64,000 nucleotides of DNA. Source: Caballeronia arationis. Its GTDB lineage: Bacteria > Pseudomonadota > Gammaproteobacteria > Burkholderiales > Burkholderiaceae. The notes under the pieces are model-generated. The model saw nothing but the letters and a program-made list of their open reading frames with translations. It did no database searches and was not told the DNA's origin. Positions 8,818 through 18,083 of this stretch are shown here, piece by piece. Numbering within the stretch: the first letter of the stretch is position 1; the number at the start of each line of letters is the position of its first letter. The stretch covers positions 62,001 to 126,000 of the forward strand of contig NZ_FCOG02000017.1 in assembly GCF_001544975.2 (NCBI RefSeq), given 5' to 3'. The translations under genes were made by a program, and so were the position numbers.

Positions 8818-9528
8818 CTAACCCAGATAAGCCTGCTGGATCGCTTCGTGATCCCTGAGCGACTCTCCCGTTCCCTCGGCCGCGATATTGCCCACCGAGA
8901 GCACGTACCCGTAGTCGGAAAGAGCCAGCGCTTCGTCCGCATGCTGCTCGACGAGGAGAATGGTCAGCCCGGACCGGCGCAACACCTGCAGCACTTCGAA
9001 CATGCGCTCGACCACGAGCGGTGCGAGCCCAAGGGATGGTTCGTCCAGCAACAGCAGTTTCGGATCCGCCATGAGCGCGCGGCCAAGCGCCACCATCGAC
9101 TGTTCGCCGCCGCTCAGCGTGATGGCCCGCTGGTCCGCGCGTTCCTTCAACTTCGGAAAGAGTTCGTACACGTAGTCGAGGCGATCGCGAAAGAGCGCCT
9201 TGTCGCCGCGTTGCCGCAAGCGATGAAAGCCGAGGCGCAGATTCTCTGTCACGGTCAGCGCGGCAAAGACCTGCCGCCCTTCCGGCACCTGCACAATGCC
9301 CAGCTCGACCACCTCGGGCGCCGACAGCTTGACGATGTTCCGCCCGTTGAACGTGATCGAACCCGCGTTGATATCCACGAGTCGGGAGATGGCGTTGATG
9401 AGCGTCGACTTGCCCGCGCCGTTCGCGCCGACCGCCGAGACGATCGTGCCTTCGCGTATCTCCAGCGAAATGCCGTGCAACGCTTCGGTGCCTTTGTACC
9501 CGGCTCGCAACCCCTCAATTTTGAGCAT
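8818..9528 (-). CDS. livF: Branched-chain-type ABC transporter ATPase LivF
   Basis: This is a 236-residue ABC ATPase. Walker A is GANGAGKST, the signature motif is LSGGEQSMVALGRAL, and Walker B is LLLLDEPSLGLAPL, which is typical of LivF. The ATG at 9528 gives the expected start MLKIEGLRAGYKG and overlaps the end of livG by 14 nt, so translation is probably coupled. It energises import with LivG through the LivHM channel. In this genus such importers often carry aromatic or alicyclic acids rather than leucine, and the catabolic neighbours favour that here (inference). Confidence 0.94.
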   Translation of the reverse strand: MLKIEGLRAGYKGTEALHGISLEIREGTIVSAVGANGAGKSTLINAISRLVDINAGSITFNGRNIVKLSAPEVVELGIVQVPEGRQVFAALTVTENLRLGFHRLRQRGDKALFRDRLDYVYELFPKLKERADQRAITLSGGEQSMVALGRALMADPKLLLLDEPSLGLAPLVVERMFEVLQVLRRSGLTILLVEQHADEALALSDYGYVLSVGNIAAEGTGESLRDHEAIQQAYLG

Positions 9529-10330
9529 GTGCGCCTCCCGTCCCCAAATAGGCTTCGATGACCTTCTGATTGCTCTGTACAGAGGCCGCGTCCCCTTCGG
9601 CGATCTTCGCGCCGTGATCGAGGACGACGATGCGATGGCACAGGCCCATGATGAAGCCGACATCGTGTTCGACGATCAGGATCGTGAGGCCGTCGTCGTT
9701 GAGCTGGCGCAGCATCCGGCCGAGTCCCGCCGTCTCTTCGTCATTGAGGCCCGCGGCCGGCTCATCGAGCAACAGGATGCCGGAATCGTTCGCCAGTGCC
9801 CGCGCGATCTCGACGAGGCGCTGCTGCCCGTGCGGCAGATGCGAGATCAGATCGTCCGCGCGTTGCGCGAGGCCGACGAACTGCAGGAGTTCCATCGCGC
9901 GCTCGGCACAGCGGCGCTCGTCTGCGGCCACCTTGCGAAAGCGCAGCAGCGAAGGAATGAAGCCGTCGACGAGTTGCGGATGAAAGCCGAGCATCACGTT
10001 TTCGAGCACGGTCAGTCCGCTGAAGAGCCGCACGATCTGAAACGTGCGCGCCATGCCCATCGCACTGCGCCGATGCAGCGGAACATGCGTGATGTTTTCC
10101 TGCCTGAAGAAAATTTCGCCGGCGGAAAGTCCATCGACGCCCGTGATCAGATTGAACGTCGTCGACTTGCCCGCGCCGTTCGGCCCGATCAGTCCGACCG
10201 CTTCGCCCTGCCGGACTTCGAAGCTGACGTTGTCGACGGCGACAAGGCCGCCGAAGCGTTTCACGCCCGCCTGAATCGACATCAGTTGCGGCGCTTCGAT
10301 TGGCGTACGCGGTGTGGCTTGCGTTCTCAT
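9515..10330 (-). CDS. livG: Branched-chain-type ABC transporter ATPase LivG
   Basis: This 271-residue ABC ATPase has Walker A GPNGAGKST, the LivG-typical signature LPHGQQRLVEIARAL and Walker B ILLLDEPAAGLNDEE. The true start is the ATG at 10330, which overlaps the livM stop in an ATGA junction. Reading further upstream in the same frame only gives a long spurious extension across livM. It is the second ATPase of the importer and is cytoplasmic at the membrane face. Confidence 0.95.
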   Translation of the reverse strand: MRTQATPRTPIEAPQLMSIQAGVKRFGGLVAVDNVSFEVRQGEAVGLIGPNGAGKSTTFNLITGVDGLSAGEIFFRQENITHVPLHRRSAMGMARTFQIVRLFSGLTVLENVMLGFHPQLVDGFIPSLLRFRKVAADERRCAERAMELLQFVGLAQRADDLISHLPHGQQRLVEIARALANDSGILLLDEPAAGLNDEETAGLGRMLRQLNDDGLTILIVEHDVGFIMGLCHRIVVLDHGAKIAEGDAASVQSNQKVIEAYLGTGGAHAQN

Positions 10331-11349
10331 CGTCCGACTCCTTTCTTGACGGCGTGTCGCGGGGGCAAACGCGGCGGCGAACGCCGGACAAACCTGACCG
10401 ACTGCTTCGACACCAACGAGCTGAACATTCCCGACAAGCCATGCGGCATGAAAATCAGGAAGAGCAGCAGGCACAGCCCGTAGACGAGCGTTTCCAGCTC
10501 GCCGAAGCGCGTGAGGAACTGCGGCGCCAGGACGACCACGATCGAACCGAGGATCGGCCCATATCGCGTGGCGAGGCCGCCGACCACGGCGATCGTCAGC
10601 ATCGACACGAGGATCGGGAATTCGCCCATGCTCGGGCTGACCTGCCGGCTGACCACTGCGAAGCCGACGCCCGCCACGCCGGCAAGGACCGCACTCAGCA
10701 CGAACACGCGCAGCTTCTGCGCGGCGACGTTGACGCCGAGCGCGGCCGCAGCCTTGTCGTCGTCGCGGATCGCCTGCAGCGAGCGTCCCAGATGGCTCGA
10801 CACGATGAAGTTCTGCAACGCGAGCACGAGCGCCGTCGCGGCGACGATCACGTAGTAGAGGGTCATGCGATCCATCGTCTTCTCGCCGATCGTGATCGAC
10901 GGGATCAGCAGGCCGCCGGTGCCACCCGTCACGTCGATCCAGCGATTCGCCACCCCCGAGATCACGAGGCCGAAGCACAGCGTCGCCATCGCGAGGTAAT
11001 GCGTGCGCAGCCTGAGCAGCGGCACGCCGATCACGAGCGCCACAATCGCGCAGATCACGAGGCTCGCCGGCAGCGCAGCGAGCGGCGACAAGCCCGCCTT
11101 CAGTTGCAGCAACGCGTACGCGTAGGCCGCAATGGCGAAGAAGCCCTGATGACCCATCGCGATTTGCCCTGCGTAGCCGTAGAGCAGGTTGAAGCCCATG
11201 CTGAGGATCGCGTAGATGCAGATCAGCGAGAGCAGCCGCAACTGGAAGCCGGTGGTGAGGAACAGCGGCGCGGCGACTGCGACAGCCAGGAACAGCACGA
11301 ACGGCGCCCGCACGTGCCATGCAGAGGATTGAGTGGATGCTTGTCTCAT
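10327..11349 (-). CDS. livM: Branched-chain-type ABC transporter permease LivM
   Basis: This 340-residue inner-membrane permease has about nine to ten hydrophobic segments. It carries the LivM family motif YGYAGQIAMGHQGFFAIAAY near residue 60-75 and the coupling-loop segment SHLGRSLQAIRDDDKAAAALG around residue 195, which contacts the ATPases. It starts within the livH stop (ATGA overlap at 11346-11349) and its own stop overlaps the livG start the same way. It forms the translocation path with LivH. Confidence 0.94.
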   Translation of the reverse strand: MRQASTQSSAWHVRAPFVLFLAVAVAAPLFLTTGFQLRLLSLICIYAILSMGFNLLYGYAGQIAMGHQGFFAIAAYAYALLQLKAGLSPLAALPASLVICAIVALVIGVPLLRLRTHYLAMATLCFGLVISGVANRWIDVTGGTGGLLIPSITIGEKTMDRMTLYYVIVAATALVLALQNFIVSSHLGRSLQAIRDDDKAAAALGVNVAAQKLRVFVLSAVLAGVAGVGFAVVSRQVSPSMGEFPILVSMLTIAVVGGLATRYGPILGSIVVVLAPQFLTRFGELETLVYGLCLLLFLIFMPHGLSGMFSSLVSKQSVRFVRRSPPRLPPRHAVKKGVGR

Positions 11350-12227
11350 CGCCGGACTGCCTCGAAGTCGCCCAGCAGCCCGAACGGACGGATCAGCAGG
11401 ACGAGAAGGATTAGTAGAAAGATGATCGGCTCGGCGTAGAGGCTGCTGCCATATCCCGCGACGAACGTTTCCAGCACGCCGATCACGAGACCGCCCGCCG
11501 CCGCCGCGAACGGACTACCGAGGCCACCGAGGATCGCAGCCATGAAGCCCTTGACGGTCAGCGCGACGCCCATCGACACCTGTCCGCCGAGCAGTGGCCC
11601 GATCAGCACGCCCGAGATACCGCTCACGAGCGCGCTGAACATGAAGCCGAAGCGCACGATGCGCGACGAACGGATACCCATCAGTTGTGCCACGCGCGGC
11701 TGCGCACCCGTCGCCCGGATGCACAGCCCGAAGCTCGTTCGATACAACAGGAACCAGGTGACGAGCAGGAACACCACGAATGCAACCACGATCGCGATCT
11801 GCTGGAGATTGGTCGTGAGCGGCCCGATGGTGATCGGATCGAGCGACAGGATGTTCGGCACGTAGAGCTGGTTGGCGCCCCAGATGAGCAACGCAATGCC
11901 GCTCGCGATGATCGCCGCAGCGAGCGTGCCGATCATGATCGTGAGCGGCGGCGCACCGCGCCTGACGAGCGGCCGATACACGGCGAACTCCAGCGCGAGC
12001 GAACAGAGCAGCACCACGGCCAGCACGGCGAGAATTGCGACGGGCGCCGGCAAGGCGTAAGTGACCATGAAGAGGATCGCGGACATCGCGCCGATCATCA
12101 CAAAGTCGCCTTGCGCGAAATTGATGACCCGGTTCGTGCCGTAGATCAGCGACAGCGACAGGCCGATGAGCCCGTAGACACTGCCGTTGGTCAGGCCGGC
12201 GAGCAGTAAGACACTGATTTTATCCAT
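11346..12227 (-). CDS. livH: Branched-chain-type ABC transporter permease LivH
   Basis: This 293-residue membrane protein opens with ISVLLLAGLTNGSVYGLIGL and has the LivH motif YGTNRVINFAQGDFVMIGA near residues 30-50. The second half holds the coupling loop RTSFGLCIRATGAQPRVAQL. There are about eight membrane segments. The ATG at 12227 lies 67 nt after livK, with a GC-rich hairpin in the gap, and no strong ribosome site is visible before it. It pairs with LivM. Confidence 0.94.
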   Translation of the reverse strand: MDKISVLLLAGLTNGSVYGLIGLSLSLIYGTNRVINFAQGDFVMIGAMSAILFMVTYALPAPVAILAVLAVVLLCSLALEFAVYRPLVRRGAPPLTIMIGTLAAAIIASGIALLIWGANQLYVPNILSLDPITIGPLTTNLQQIAIVVAFVVFLLVTWFLLYRTSFGLCIRATGAQPRVAQLMGIRSSRIVRFGFMFSALVSGISGVLIGPLLGGQVSMGVALTVKGFMAAILGGLGSPFAAAAGGLVIGVLETFVAGYGSSLYAEPIIFLLILLVLLIRPFGLLGDFEAVRR

Positions 12228-12263
12228 GTGCGTGTGCCAGTTTGGAGGACGAGGCCGAATGCG

Positions 12264-12286
12264 GCGGCGGCCCGGGCCACCGCCGC
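12264..12286. promoter_or_regulatory. Intercistronic hairpin between livK and livH
   Basis: GCGGCGG (12264-12270) and CCGCCGC (12280-12286) can form a 7-bp stem around CCCGGGCCA. Such hairpins behind binding-protein genes often stabilise the upstream message or reduce read-through so that the binding protein is made in excess; here this is inferred from position only. Confidence 0.45.
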
Positions 12287-12294
12287 GCGGACGT

Positions 12295-13530
12295 TCAAAG
12301 CGGCTTGAACTTGCTCAGGTCGGGCTTGACGAGGCGTGCGCCGCTGTCCGAGACGAGAATGAAGACGTACCAGTTCGCATCAGGCGAGCCGTGGTGCTGC
12401 TGCGGTCCGAAGTGATAGCTCGCGTTCTGCTCGCCCTGCAATCCCTTGAATTGCGTGAGCTTGTCGGTGCCGTCGCGGAAAGCCTTGCGCGCTTCCTCGA
12501 TGTTGCCCGCATCGATCGCCTTCAGCACGGCGGGCGTTGCGATCACCTGTAGCGCCGCTTTCGCCGCGTCATAGCCGATCACGGGATAGAGCGTCGGCTG
12601 ATGCGGGCCGAAGCGTGCGTTGAAGGCCGTGAAGAACTTCTGCACATCGGCGCGCGACGGATCGACGGTATTCGGAATCAGCACGCCGTCGCTCGCGGCG
12701 CCCGCGAGCTTGCGCAGCGTATCGAGCAACGCGCTGCGCGATACGATGATCGGCGCCGTGACGTTGAGCTGGCGCGCGGTGCGCAACACGCGGGCGCCAT
12801 CGGCGGGATACGGGAAAACGAGCAGCACGTCGGGCTTGGCGTCGCGCAGGTTCGTGAGCTGCGGTGACAGGTCCGTCGCATTGATGTCGTAGGTCTGCTG
12901 CGCCACCACGGTGATGTTCTTCTTCTTGAGCGCCGCAGTCGTCGCGCGCGCGCCATCGGTCCCGAACGGCAGCGAGTTATTGATGATCGCCGGACGCTTG
13001 AAGCCCTGCTGCGCGAGAAGATCGGCAATCGCCGCCGCGTCCTGGCGATTCGCAGGACCGAAGCGAAAGTGATATGGCGCGGGCGGGTCGGTCAGCGTGT
13101 CGGTGCCGGCCGAGAGCATGTAGTACGGAATCTTGTTTTCCGTTGCGATGGGGATCATCGCCGCTGCCGGCGCCGAAGGATTGCCGCCGATGATCACGAG
13201 CCCCTTGTCGTCCTCGGCGCAGCGCGATGCGAAGGTCGCCGTGAGCTGCGGGTCGGTCTTGCCGTCGTAGGCGATCAGTTTCAGCTTGTGGCCGGCAATG
13301 CCGCCCGCCGCGTTCGCTTCGTCTATCGCGAGCTGCACGCCCTGATAGCCCTGCGTTCCGGTGTCGGCGGCAGCGCCGCTGCGGTCGTCGATCGAGCAGA
13401 TCAGGATCGGTTCGGCCGCGCGCGCCGTCAGGGAGAAGACCGCGGCGAGGGTGGCCGCGATCCCTAGTCTCGCGAGCTTCGTCCAGCCAGACTTCGGGTT
13501 CGAACGGCTCGCGGGTTGTGGCGTGTTCAT
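12295..13530 (-). CDS. livK: Periplasmic ligand-binding protein of the branched-chain-type ABC importer
   Basis: The product has 411 residues with an N-terminal signal peptide (positive n-region, hydrophobic stretch about 20-33, likely cleavage after ARAA). The mature part begins EPILICSIDDRSG and has the type I periplasmic binding fold, for example GYQGVQLAIDEANAAGGI near residues 62-79. GGAGGAGA precedes the ATG at 13530. It is the first gene of transcript B, followed by livHMGF and a flavoprotein. The ligand is unknown, but placement inside the catabolic island points to the growth substrate or a related acid. Promoter B lies 53-105 nt upstream. Confidence 0.92.
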   Translation of the reverse strand: MNTPQPASRSNPKSGWTKLARLGIAATLAAVFSLTARAAEPILICSIDDRSGAAADTGTQGYQGVQLAIDEANAAGGIAGHKLKLIAYDGKTDPQLTATFASRCAEDDKGLVIIGGNPSAPAAAMIPIATENKIPYYMLSAGTDTLTDPPAPYHFRFGPANRQDAAAIADLLAQQGFKRPAIINNSLPFGTDGARATTAALKKKNITVVAQQTYDINATDLSPQLTNLRDAKPDVLLVFPYPADGARVLRTARQLNVTAPIIVSRSALLDTLRKLAGAASDGVLIPNTVDPSRADVQKFFTAFNARFGPHQPTLYPVIGYDAAKAALQVIATPAVLKAIDAGNIEEARKAFRDGTDKLTQFKGLQGEQNASYHFGPQQHHGSPDANWYVFILVSDSGARLVKPDLSKFKPL

Positions 13531-13582
13531 GTGTGTCTCCTCCGGATATTGGCTCAGGCAATCGCCTGATCTAAAGGCTTTG

Positions 13583-13635
13583 TCATTGGATGAACCTTTG
13601 GCTTTATCATAGAGGCGTGCGAATTCGGCTGTCAA
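13583..13635 (-). promoter_or_regulatory. Promoter B with shared operator
   Basis: On the minus strand, TTGACA (13635-13630), an 18-nt spacer and TATGAT (13611-13606) form a good sigma-70 promoter. It is followed by AAAGGTTCATCCAATGA at 13599-13583. The operator half ATGAACCT is intact (13590-13597), while the opposite half keeps only TCAT. The start of transcription should fall at the operator edge, so a bound repressor would block initiation. It drives livK. Confidence 0.8.
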
Positions 13636-13715
13636 GAAACCTCGGCTCGGGGTTTAACCTCGGTGCCGGGGCAGCGGGTTCATCGATAAAGTCGGCCTGT
13701 TCATAAGGAGAGAAT

Positions 13716-14807
13716 GTGCAAGCGCATATTTGTGGTCACATGCATGGCGTGCAGTTGCGCGCACCCGGCGACGTCGCGCTCGCGACGCTGCCCCGTCCGT
13801 CCGCCGGCGCCGGCGAAGTCGTGCTGCGCGTGCTCGCGGCGGGGCTCTGTCAGACCGACCTGCATATCCGCAGCGCGGCGGATTCGCGCACGCCCGACGG
13901 CACGACGCTCGGCCATGAAATCGCGGGCGTCGTGGAGGAAACGGGTGCTGGGGTGACGCAATGGCGTCCGGGCGATCGGGTCGTGGTTCATCCGTGCTGG
14001 TCGTGCGGCGCATGCAGTGCATGTCTCGCGGGGCGGCAGAACGCATGCCGGCGCACCGGCGGACGGCTCAATCCGCCGCCCACGCCGGGCGTGACGAAAA
14101 ACGGCGGCATGGCCGAATACGTGAGCGCGCCCGCGAGCGCGCTCGTTGCAATCGGCGATCTCGATCCGGCCATCGCCGCTACGCTCACCGACGCCGCGCT
14201 CACGCCCTATCACACGATCCGCACCTGCAGCGAACTCCTCCATCCCGGTTCGACCGCGGTGATCATCGGACTCGGCGGACTCGGCAATCTCGCGGCGCAG
14301 ATCCTGCGCGCGACGACCGCCACGCGCATCATCGCGACCGATATCTCCGATGAAGCGATCGATGCCGCGCGCCCGTGGGCGGACGTCACATTACGCTCCG
14401 ACGATCCGGCGCTCGCCGATACGATCGTCGCGATGACGGACGGATTCGGCGCTGACGTCGTGCTGGATTTCGTCGGCAACGATGCGACGCTGCGCCTCGC
14501 GGCGGCGATCATTGGACGCTCGGGCGCGATTCGCGTGGTCGGTCTGTCGGGCGGCACGTACCCGTTCGTCGCGCGCTCGGCGGGCAATCCGCTGCCGCGA
14601 GGGGTCTCGGTCATGTGCCCGTATGGCGGGACCTACGGCGACCTCGCGGCGGTGATCGCACTCGCGCGGCGCGGCGACATCGCGCCGCTCGTTACGCGCT
14701 TCCCGCTCGACGATGCGATGCGCGCGTTCGATGCCCTCGAAGCCGGCACGATCCGCGGCCGCGCGGTACTGATCCCCGGCGACGCCCCGAATCCGAGTGC
14801 ACGCTAA
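13716..14807 (+). CDS. Zinc-dependent medium-chain alcohol dehydrogenase
   Basis: This 363-residue MDR-superfamily protein has the catalytic zinc motifs CQTDLHI (Cys, Asp) and GHEIAGVVEE (His, Glu), the structural-zinc loop CGACSACLAGRQNACR with four Cys, and the NAD-binding GLGGLGNLAAQ. It would oxidise an alcohol to an aldehyde or ketone. The GTG at 13716 is chosen because AAGGAGA lies just before it; an ATG at 13740 is an alternative. It is the only rightward gene in the island and is back to back with livK. A GGTTCAT half-site at 13677-13683 resembles the island operator. Its stop overlaps the GMC gene's stop. Confidence 0.9.
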   Translation: MQAHICGHMHGVQLRAPGDVALATLPRPSAGAGEVVLRVLAAGLCQTDLHIRSAADSRTPDGTTLGHEIAGVVEETGAGVTQWRPGDRVVVHPCWSCGACSACLAGRQNACRRTGGRLNPPPTPGVTKNGGMAEYVSAPASALVAIGDLDPAIAATLTDAALTPYHTIRTCSELLHPGSTAVIIGLGGLGNLAAQILRATTATRIIATDISDEAIDAARPWADVTLRSDDPALADTIVAMTDGFGADVVLDFVGNDATLRLAAAIIGRSGAIRVVGLSGGTYPFVARSAGNPLPRGVSVMCPYGGTYGDLAAVIALARRGDIAPLVTRFPLDDAMRAFDALEAGTIRGRAVLIPGDAPNPSAR

Positions 14808-16528
14808 GCCGTCTGGACAGCGGCGGCGACGGCCTGGCCGACCATCATGTCGGCCACTTTTTCGGCGGCCATCATCGTCGGAAAGTTGAGGTTGCCGCTC
14901 GGGATGTGCGGGAAGATCGATGCATCGACCACGCGCAATCCCTGCACGCCGCGCACGCGCGCCTGATGGTCGGTCACCGCGAGCGGATCGCCGTCGGGAC
15001 CCATGCGGCACGTGCACGACGGATGCCACACGCCCACGCACGCGCCGCGCACGAAGTCGCGCAACGCGGCATCGTCGGCGAGGAGATCGGCGAGGGTCGC
15101 GCCGCCTGCGATCACGCGCGTCATCAAGAGGCGCCGCAGCGGCGCGGGACCGTCGAGCAAGGTGGCGAGCACGTCCGTGATCACCTTGTTGCGACGGCTC
15201 AGAAGCGCGACTTGCCGCACCTTTTCGCTGTAGCTCGCCGGAAACGGGTCGGCGGTGACGGCCTCGACGGCGGCGAGCGCCTGCACCGCCGCCATGCGGC
15301 GAAAGCCGTCGGCGAGACGGTCGAGATCGCGCTCGTCGGAGAGGAAGTTGAAATCGACCGACGGCGGCGCGCGCCAGTCTCGCGACGCGAGCTTCACTTC
15401 TCCGGAATTCGAGAACGGCTTGTTCACGTACATCAGCATCGTGCCGATGCGCTCTCCGACCGCATGCCAAGAAGTCTTCGTGACGACCGATACGAACATG
15501 TCGCCCGCCGGCGCACCGCCGATGCCCGACGAATAGCGCCAGCCGAGCAGGATGTGCCGGCGGGTGGCGTCGTTCACGCGAGCGGGCTTGCGAAGGAACG
15601 ACGCCAGCGCGACCGACGGATGCTCCATCAGATGCTGCCCCACGCCGTTCGACTCCGCGACCATCGCGATGCCATGCTCTCGCAGATGCGCAGCCGGTCC
15701 GATGCCCGCGCGCAGCAGGATCGCAGGCGACTGCAGCGCACCCGCCGAGAGGATCACTTCCCTTGCGCGTACTTCCGCTGGACGTCCCGGTGCTTCGAGC
15801 CGGATACCGCAACACTTCGTCCCTTCGAACAGCAGGCCGGCGACTTCCGTGTCGGTCCAGATCGTGAGGTTCGGCCGCTTGCGGGTGTCGGCGTCGAGAT
15901 AGCCCATCGACGCCGACACGCGCCGTTCGTCCAGATTGGAAATGGCGATCGGGAAATAGCCATCGCGGAACTCTCCGTTCTGGTCGGGCAGATAGTCGTA
16001 ACCCGATTGCTTGAGCGCGGCGGCCACTGCCGTGGCGTGCTTCGGCCACGCATCAGGAAAAATGCGGCGCACCGGAATTGGGCCGGACTGACCGTGCAGC
16101 GGACCGTCGAAATCGATGTCGCGTTCGATCTTCTTGAAGTACGGCAGAACGCTTTCCCAGTCCCATCCTTCGACGCCGCGCGCGGCCCAATCATCGTAAT
16201 CGCTCGGCGCGCCGCGGTTGAAGAACTGCCCGTTGATCGACGAGCCGCCGCCCAGAATGCGCGCCTGTTCGTACTTGCGCAGCTTGCGTTGCTGCGCGCC
16301 GTCCCGGGGCGCGACGGTCGTCACCTGAAGGCCGGGCCACAGATAGTTCGGGTTCAGATAGGCAGTGCCGGGGTAGCTGTCGAGAATCGCTTCGGGCAGG
16401 TTGTCGTTCGGCAAGTCCGCGCCCGCTTCGCACAGCAGCACGCTCGTGGATGGATTCGCCGACAGGCGGTTGGCAAGCACCGAACCGGCCGAACCGCCGC
16501 CGACGATGATGTAGTCGAAGGATGTCAT
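14804..16528 (-). CDS. GMC-family FAD alcohol dehydrogenase/oxidase (choline dehydrogenase-like)
   Basis: This 574-residue protein begins FDYIIVGGGSAGSVLANRL (ADP-binding motif) and has the GMC signature ARILGGGSSINGQFFNRG (about residues 90-107). Near the C-terminus it has the active-site region WHPSCTCRMG and the closing motif IPSGNLNFPTMMAAEKVAD. The family oxidises primary alcohols to aldehydes with FAD. It is the last gene of transcript C, after the P450, ferredoxin, reductase and aldehyde dehydrogenase genes, so it probably acts on the alcohol the P450 makes. No strong ribosome site is seen; the start lies 43 nt after the aldehyde dehydrogenase gene. Confidence 0.92.
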   Translation of the reverse strand: MTSFDYIIVGGGSAGSVLANRLSANPSTSVLLCEAGADLPNDNLPEAILDSYPGTAYLNPNYLWPGLQVTTVAPRDGAQQRKLRKYEQARILGGGSSINGQFFNRGAPSDYDDWAARGVEGWDWESVLPYFKKIERDIDFDGPLHGQSGPIPVRRIFPDAWPKHATAVAAALKQSGYDYLPDQNGEFRDGYFPIAISNLDERRVSASMGYLDADTRKRPNLTIWTDTEVAGLLFEGTKCCGIRLEAPGRPAEVRAREVILSAGALQSPAILLRAGIGPAAHLREHGIAMVAESNGVGQHLMEHPSVALASFLRKPARVNDATRRHILLGWRYSSGIGGAPAGDMFVSVVTKTSWHAVGERIGTMLMYVNKPFSNSGEVKLASRDWRAPPSVDFNFLSDERDLDRLADGFRRMAAVQALAAVEAVTADPFPASYSEKVRQVALLSRRNKVITDVLATLLDGPAPLRRLLMTRVIAGGATLADLLADDAALRDFVRGACVGVWHPSCTCRMGPDGDPLAVTDHQARVRGVQGLRVVDASIFPHIPSGNLNFPTMMAAEKVADMMVGQAVAAAVQTA

Positions 16529-16571
16529 CGTGTTGATCTTGTAGGTGTTCGGGTGCGCGTTCGCGGGTCCG

Positions 16572-18071
16572 TCAATCGAGATTGATCGCGATACTCTTCA
16601 CGGACGTGTACAGGTCCAGCACTTCGCGTCCGCGCTCGCGTCCCCAGCCCGATTGCTTGTATCCGCCGAACGGCAAAGCGGGCTCGTTGACCATATGCGC
16701 GTTCACCGACACCGAGCCCGCCTTGATGCGCCGCGCGAGCTTGTGCGCGACGCTCAGGTTCTGCGTCCAGATCCCGGCGAAGAGACCGAACTCGCTGTTG
16801 TTCGCCTCGGCCGCGATGGCTTCGAGATCTTCGTCGTCGAACGGCATCGCGCACACCACCGGCCCGAAGATCTCCTCGCGATAGATCGACATGCTCGTCG
16901 ACGTATCGATGAAGACCGTCGGCCGGACGAAATAGCCGCCGTTGTCCGGCGCGCTCTTGAGGTTCATGCGCCGCGCGCCCTCTTCTTCGCCCTGGCGAAT
17001 ATAGGCGCTGACGCGCTGCATCTGCTGGCTCGAAATCAGCGGCCCGATCTGGCTGTCCGGTGCGAGACCGTGACCAACCTTCAGCTTGTCGCCATGCTCG
17101 ATGACGCCTTCGATCACGCGGTCGAACACTTTCCGGTGCACGAAGAGGCGCGAGCCCGCCGAGCAAACCTGGCCGCTGTTGAAGAAGATGGCATTGGCCG
17201 CGCCCGTGGTCGCGAGGTCGAGGTCCGCATCGGGAAAGACGAACACAGGCGACTTGCCGCCGAGCTCCAGGGACACCTTCTTCAGATTGCCCAGCGCGGC
17301 CTGAACGATACGCTTGCCGGTTTCCGTGGACCCCGTGAACGCAATCTTGTCCACATCGGGATGCGCGGCGAGCGCGGCGCCCGCTGTGGCGCCGAACCCG
17401 GTCACGACGTTCACCACGCCGTCCGGGATGCCCGCTTCCTGAATGATCTGGCCGAGCCGCAGCGCATTGAGCGGCGTCTGTTCGGCGGGTTTCAGCACGA
17501 CGGTGCACCCGGTCGCGAGTGCGGGCGCGATCTTCCAGATCGCCATAGACAGGGGGAAATTCCACGGAATGATCTGCCCGACGACGCCGACCGGCTCACG
17601 CGTCGTGTACGCGTGCCATTCACCCGGCACTGATACGTTCACCGATTCGCCGTTCAGCTTCGTCGCCCAGCCCGCCATGTAGCGCAGCATTTCCGCCGTG
17701 CCCGCGATGCCGCGCTTCGCGACCGCGAGCGGCTTGCCGTTGTCGACAGCTTCGATTTCGGCGAGTTCGTCCCCGTGATGCTCAATCAGGTCGGCGAGGC
17801 GGAACATCACGCGCGTGCGGTCCGCCGGTTTCATCTTCGCCCAGTCGCCGGTCTCGAACGCCCGGCGCGCGGCGCGCACGGCGAGATCGATGTCGGCGGC
17901 GTCGCTTTCAGCCACGCGAGCGACGACTTCGCCCGTGCCCGGATCGAAGACGTCGAAGGTCTTGCCCGACTGCGCATCGACCCAACGTCCGCCGATCAGG
18001 AGACGGTGCGTGCCGCGGATGAAGCTCGCGCTTCGCGCGCCCAGGCTTTCGTAAATCGTCGACATCTGCAA
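16572..18071 (-). CDS. NAD(P)-dependent aldehyde dehydrogenase
   Basis: The 499-residue protein is a standard-length aldehyde dehydrogenase. Visible are the NAD motif IIPWNFPL, the catalytic Glu in [12 protein letters not shown], the nucleophilic Cys in [17 protein letters not shown], and the C-terminal [20 protein letters not shown]. It converts an aldehyde to the carboxylic acid, probably the aldehyde made by the adjacent GMC enzyme. AAGGAGTG precedes the ATG. It lies 12 nt after the ferredoxin reductase gene, within the P450 transcript. Confidence 0.95.
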   Translation of the reverse strand: MQMSTIYESLGARSASFIRGTHRLLIGGRWVDAQSGKTFDVFDPGTGEVVARVAESDAADIDLAVRAARRAFETGDWAKMKPADRTRVMFRLADLIEHHGDELAEIEAVDNGKPLAVAKRGIAGTAEMLRYMAGWATKLNGESVNVSVPGEWHAYTTREPVGVVGQIIPWNFPLSMAIWKIAPALATGCTVVLKPAEQTPLNALRLGQIIQEAGIPDGVVNVVTGFGATAGAALAAHPDVDKIAFTGSTETGKRIVQAALGNLKKVSLELGGKSPVFVFPDADLDLATTGAANAIFFNSGQVCSAGSRLFVHRKVFDRVIEGVIEHGDKLKVGHGLAPDSQIGPLISSQQMQRVSAYIRQGEEEGARRMNLKSAPDNGGYFVRPTVFIDTSTSMSIYREEIFGPVVCAMPFDDEDLEAIAAEANNSEFGLFAGIWTQNLSVAHKLARRIKAGSVSVNAHMVNEPALPFGGYKQSGWGRERGREVLDLYTSVKSIAINLD

Positions 18072-18083
18072 ACACTCCTTGTT

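Noticed and set aside
9515..11320. A 601-codon leftward frame starting in livM and ending in livG
   Set aside because: Its first half is livM read out of frame; the real livG starts at the ATG at 10330 with an ATGA overlap.
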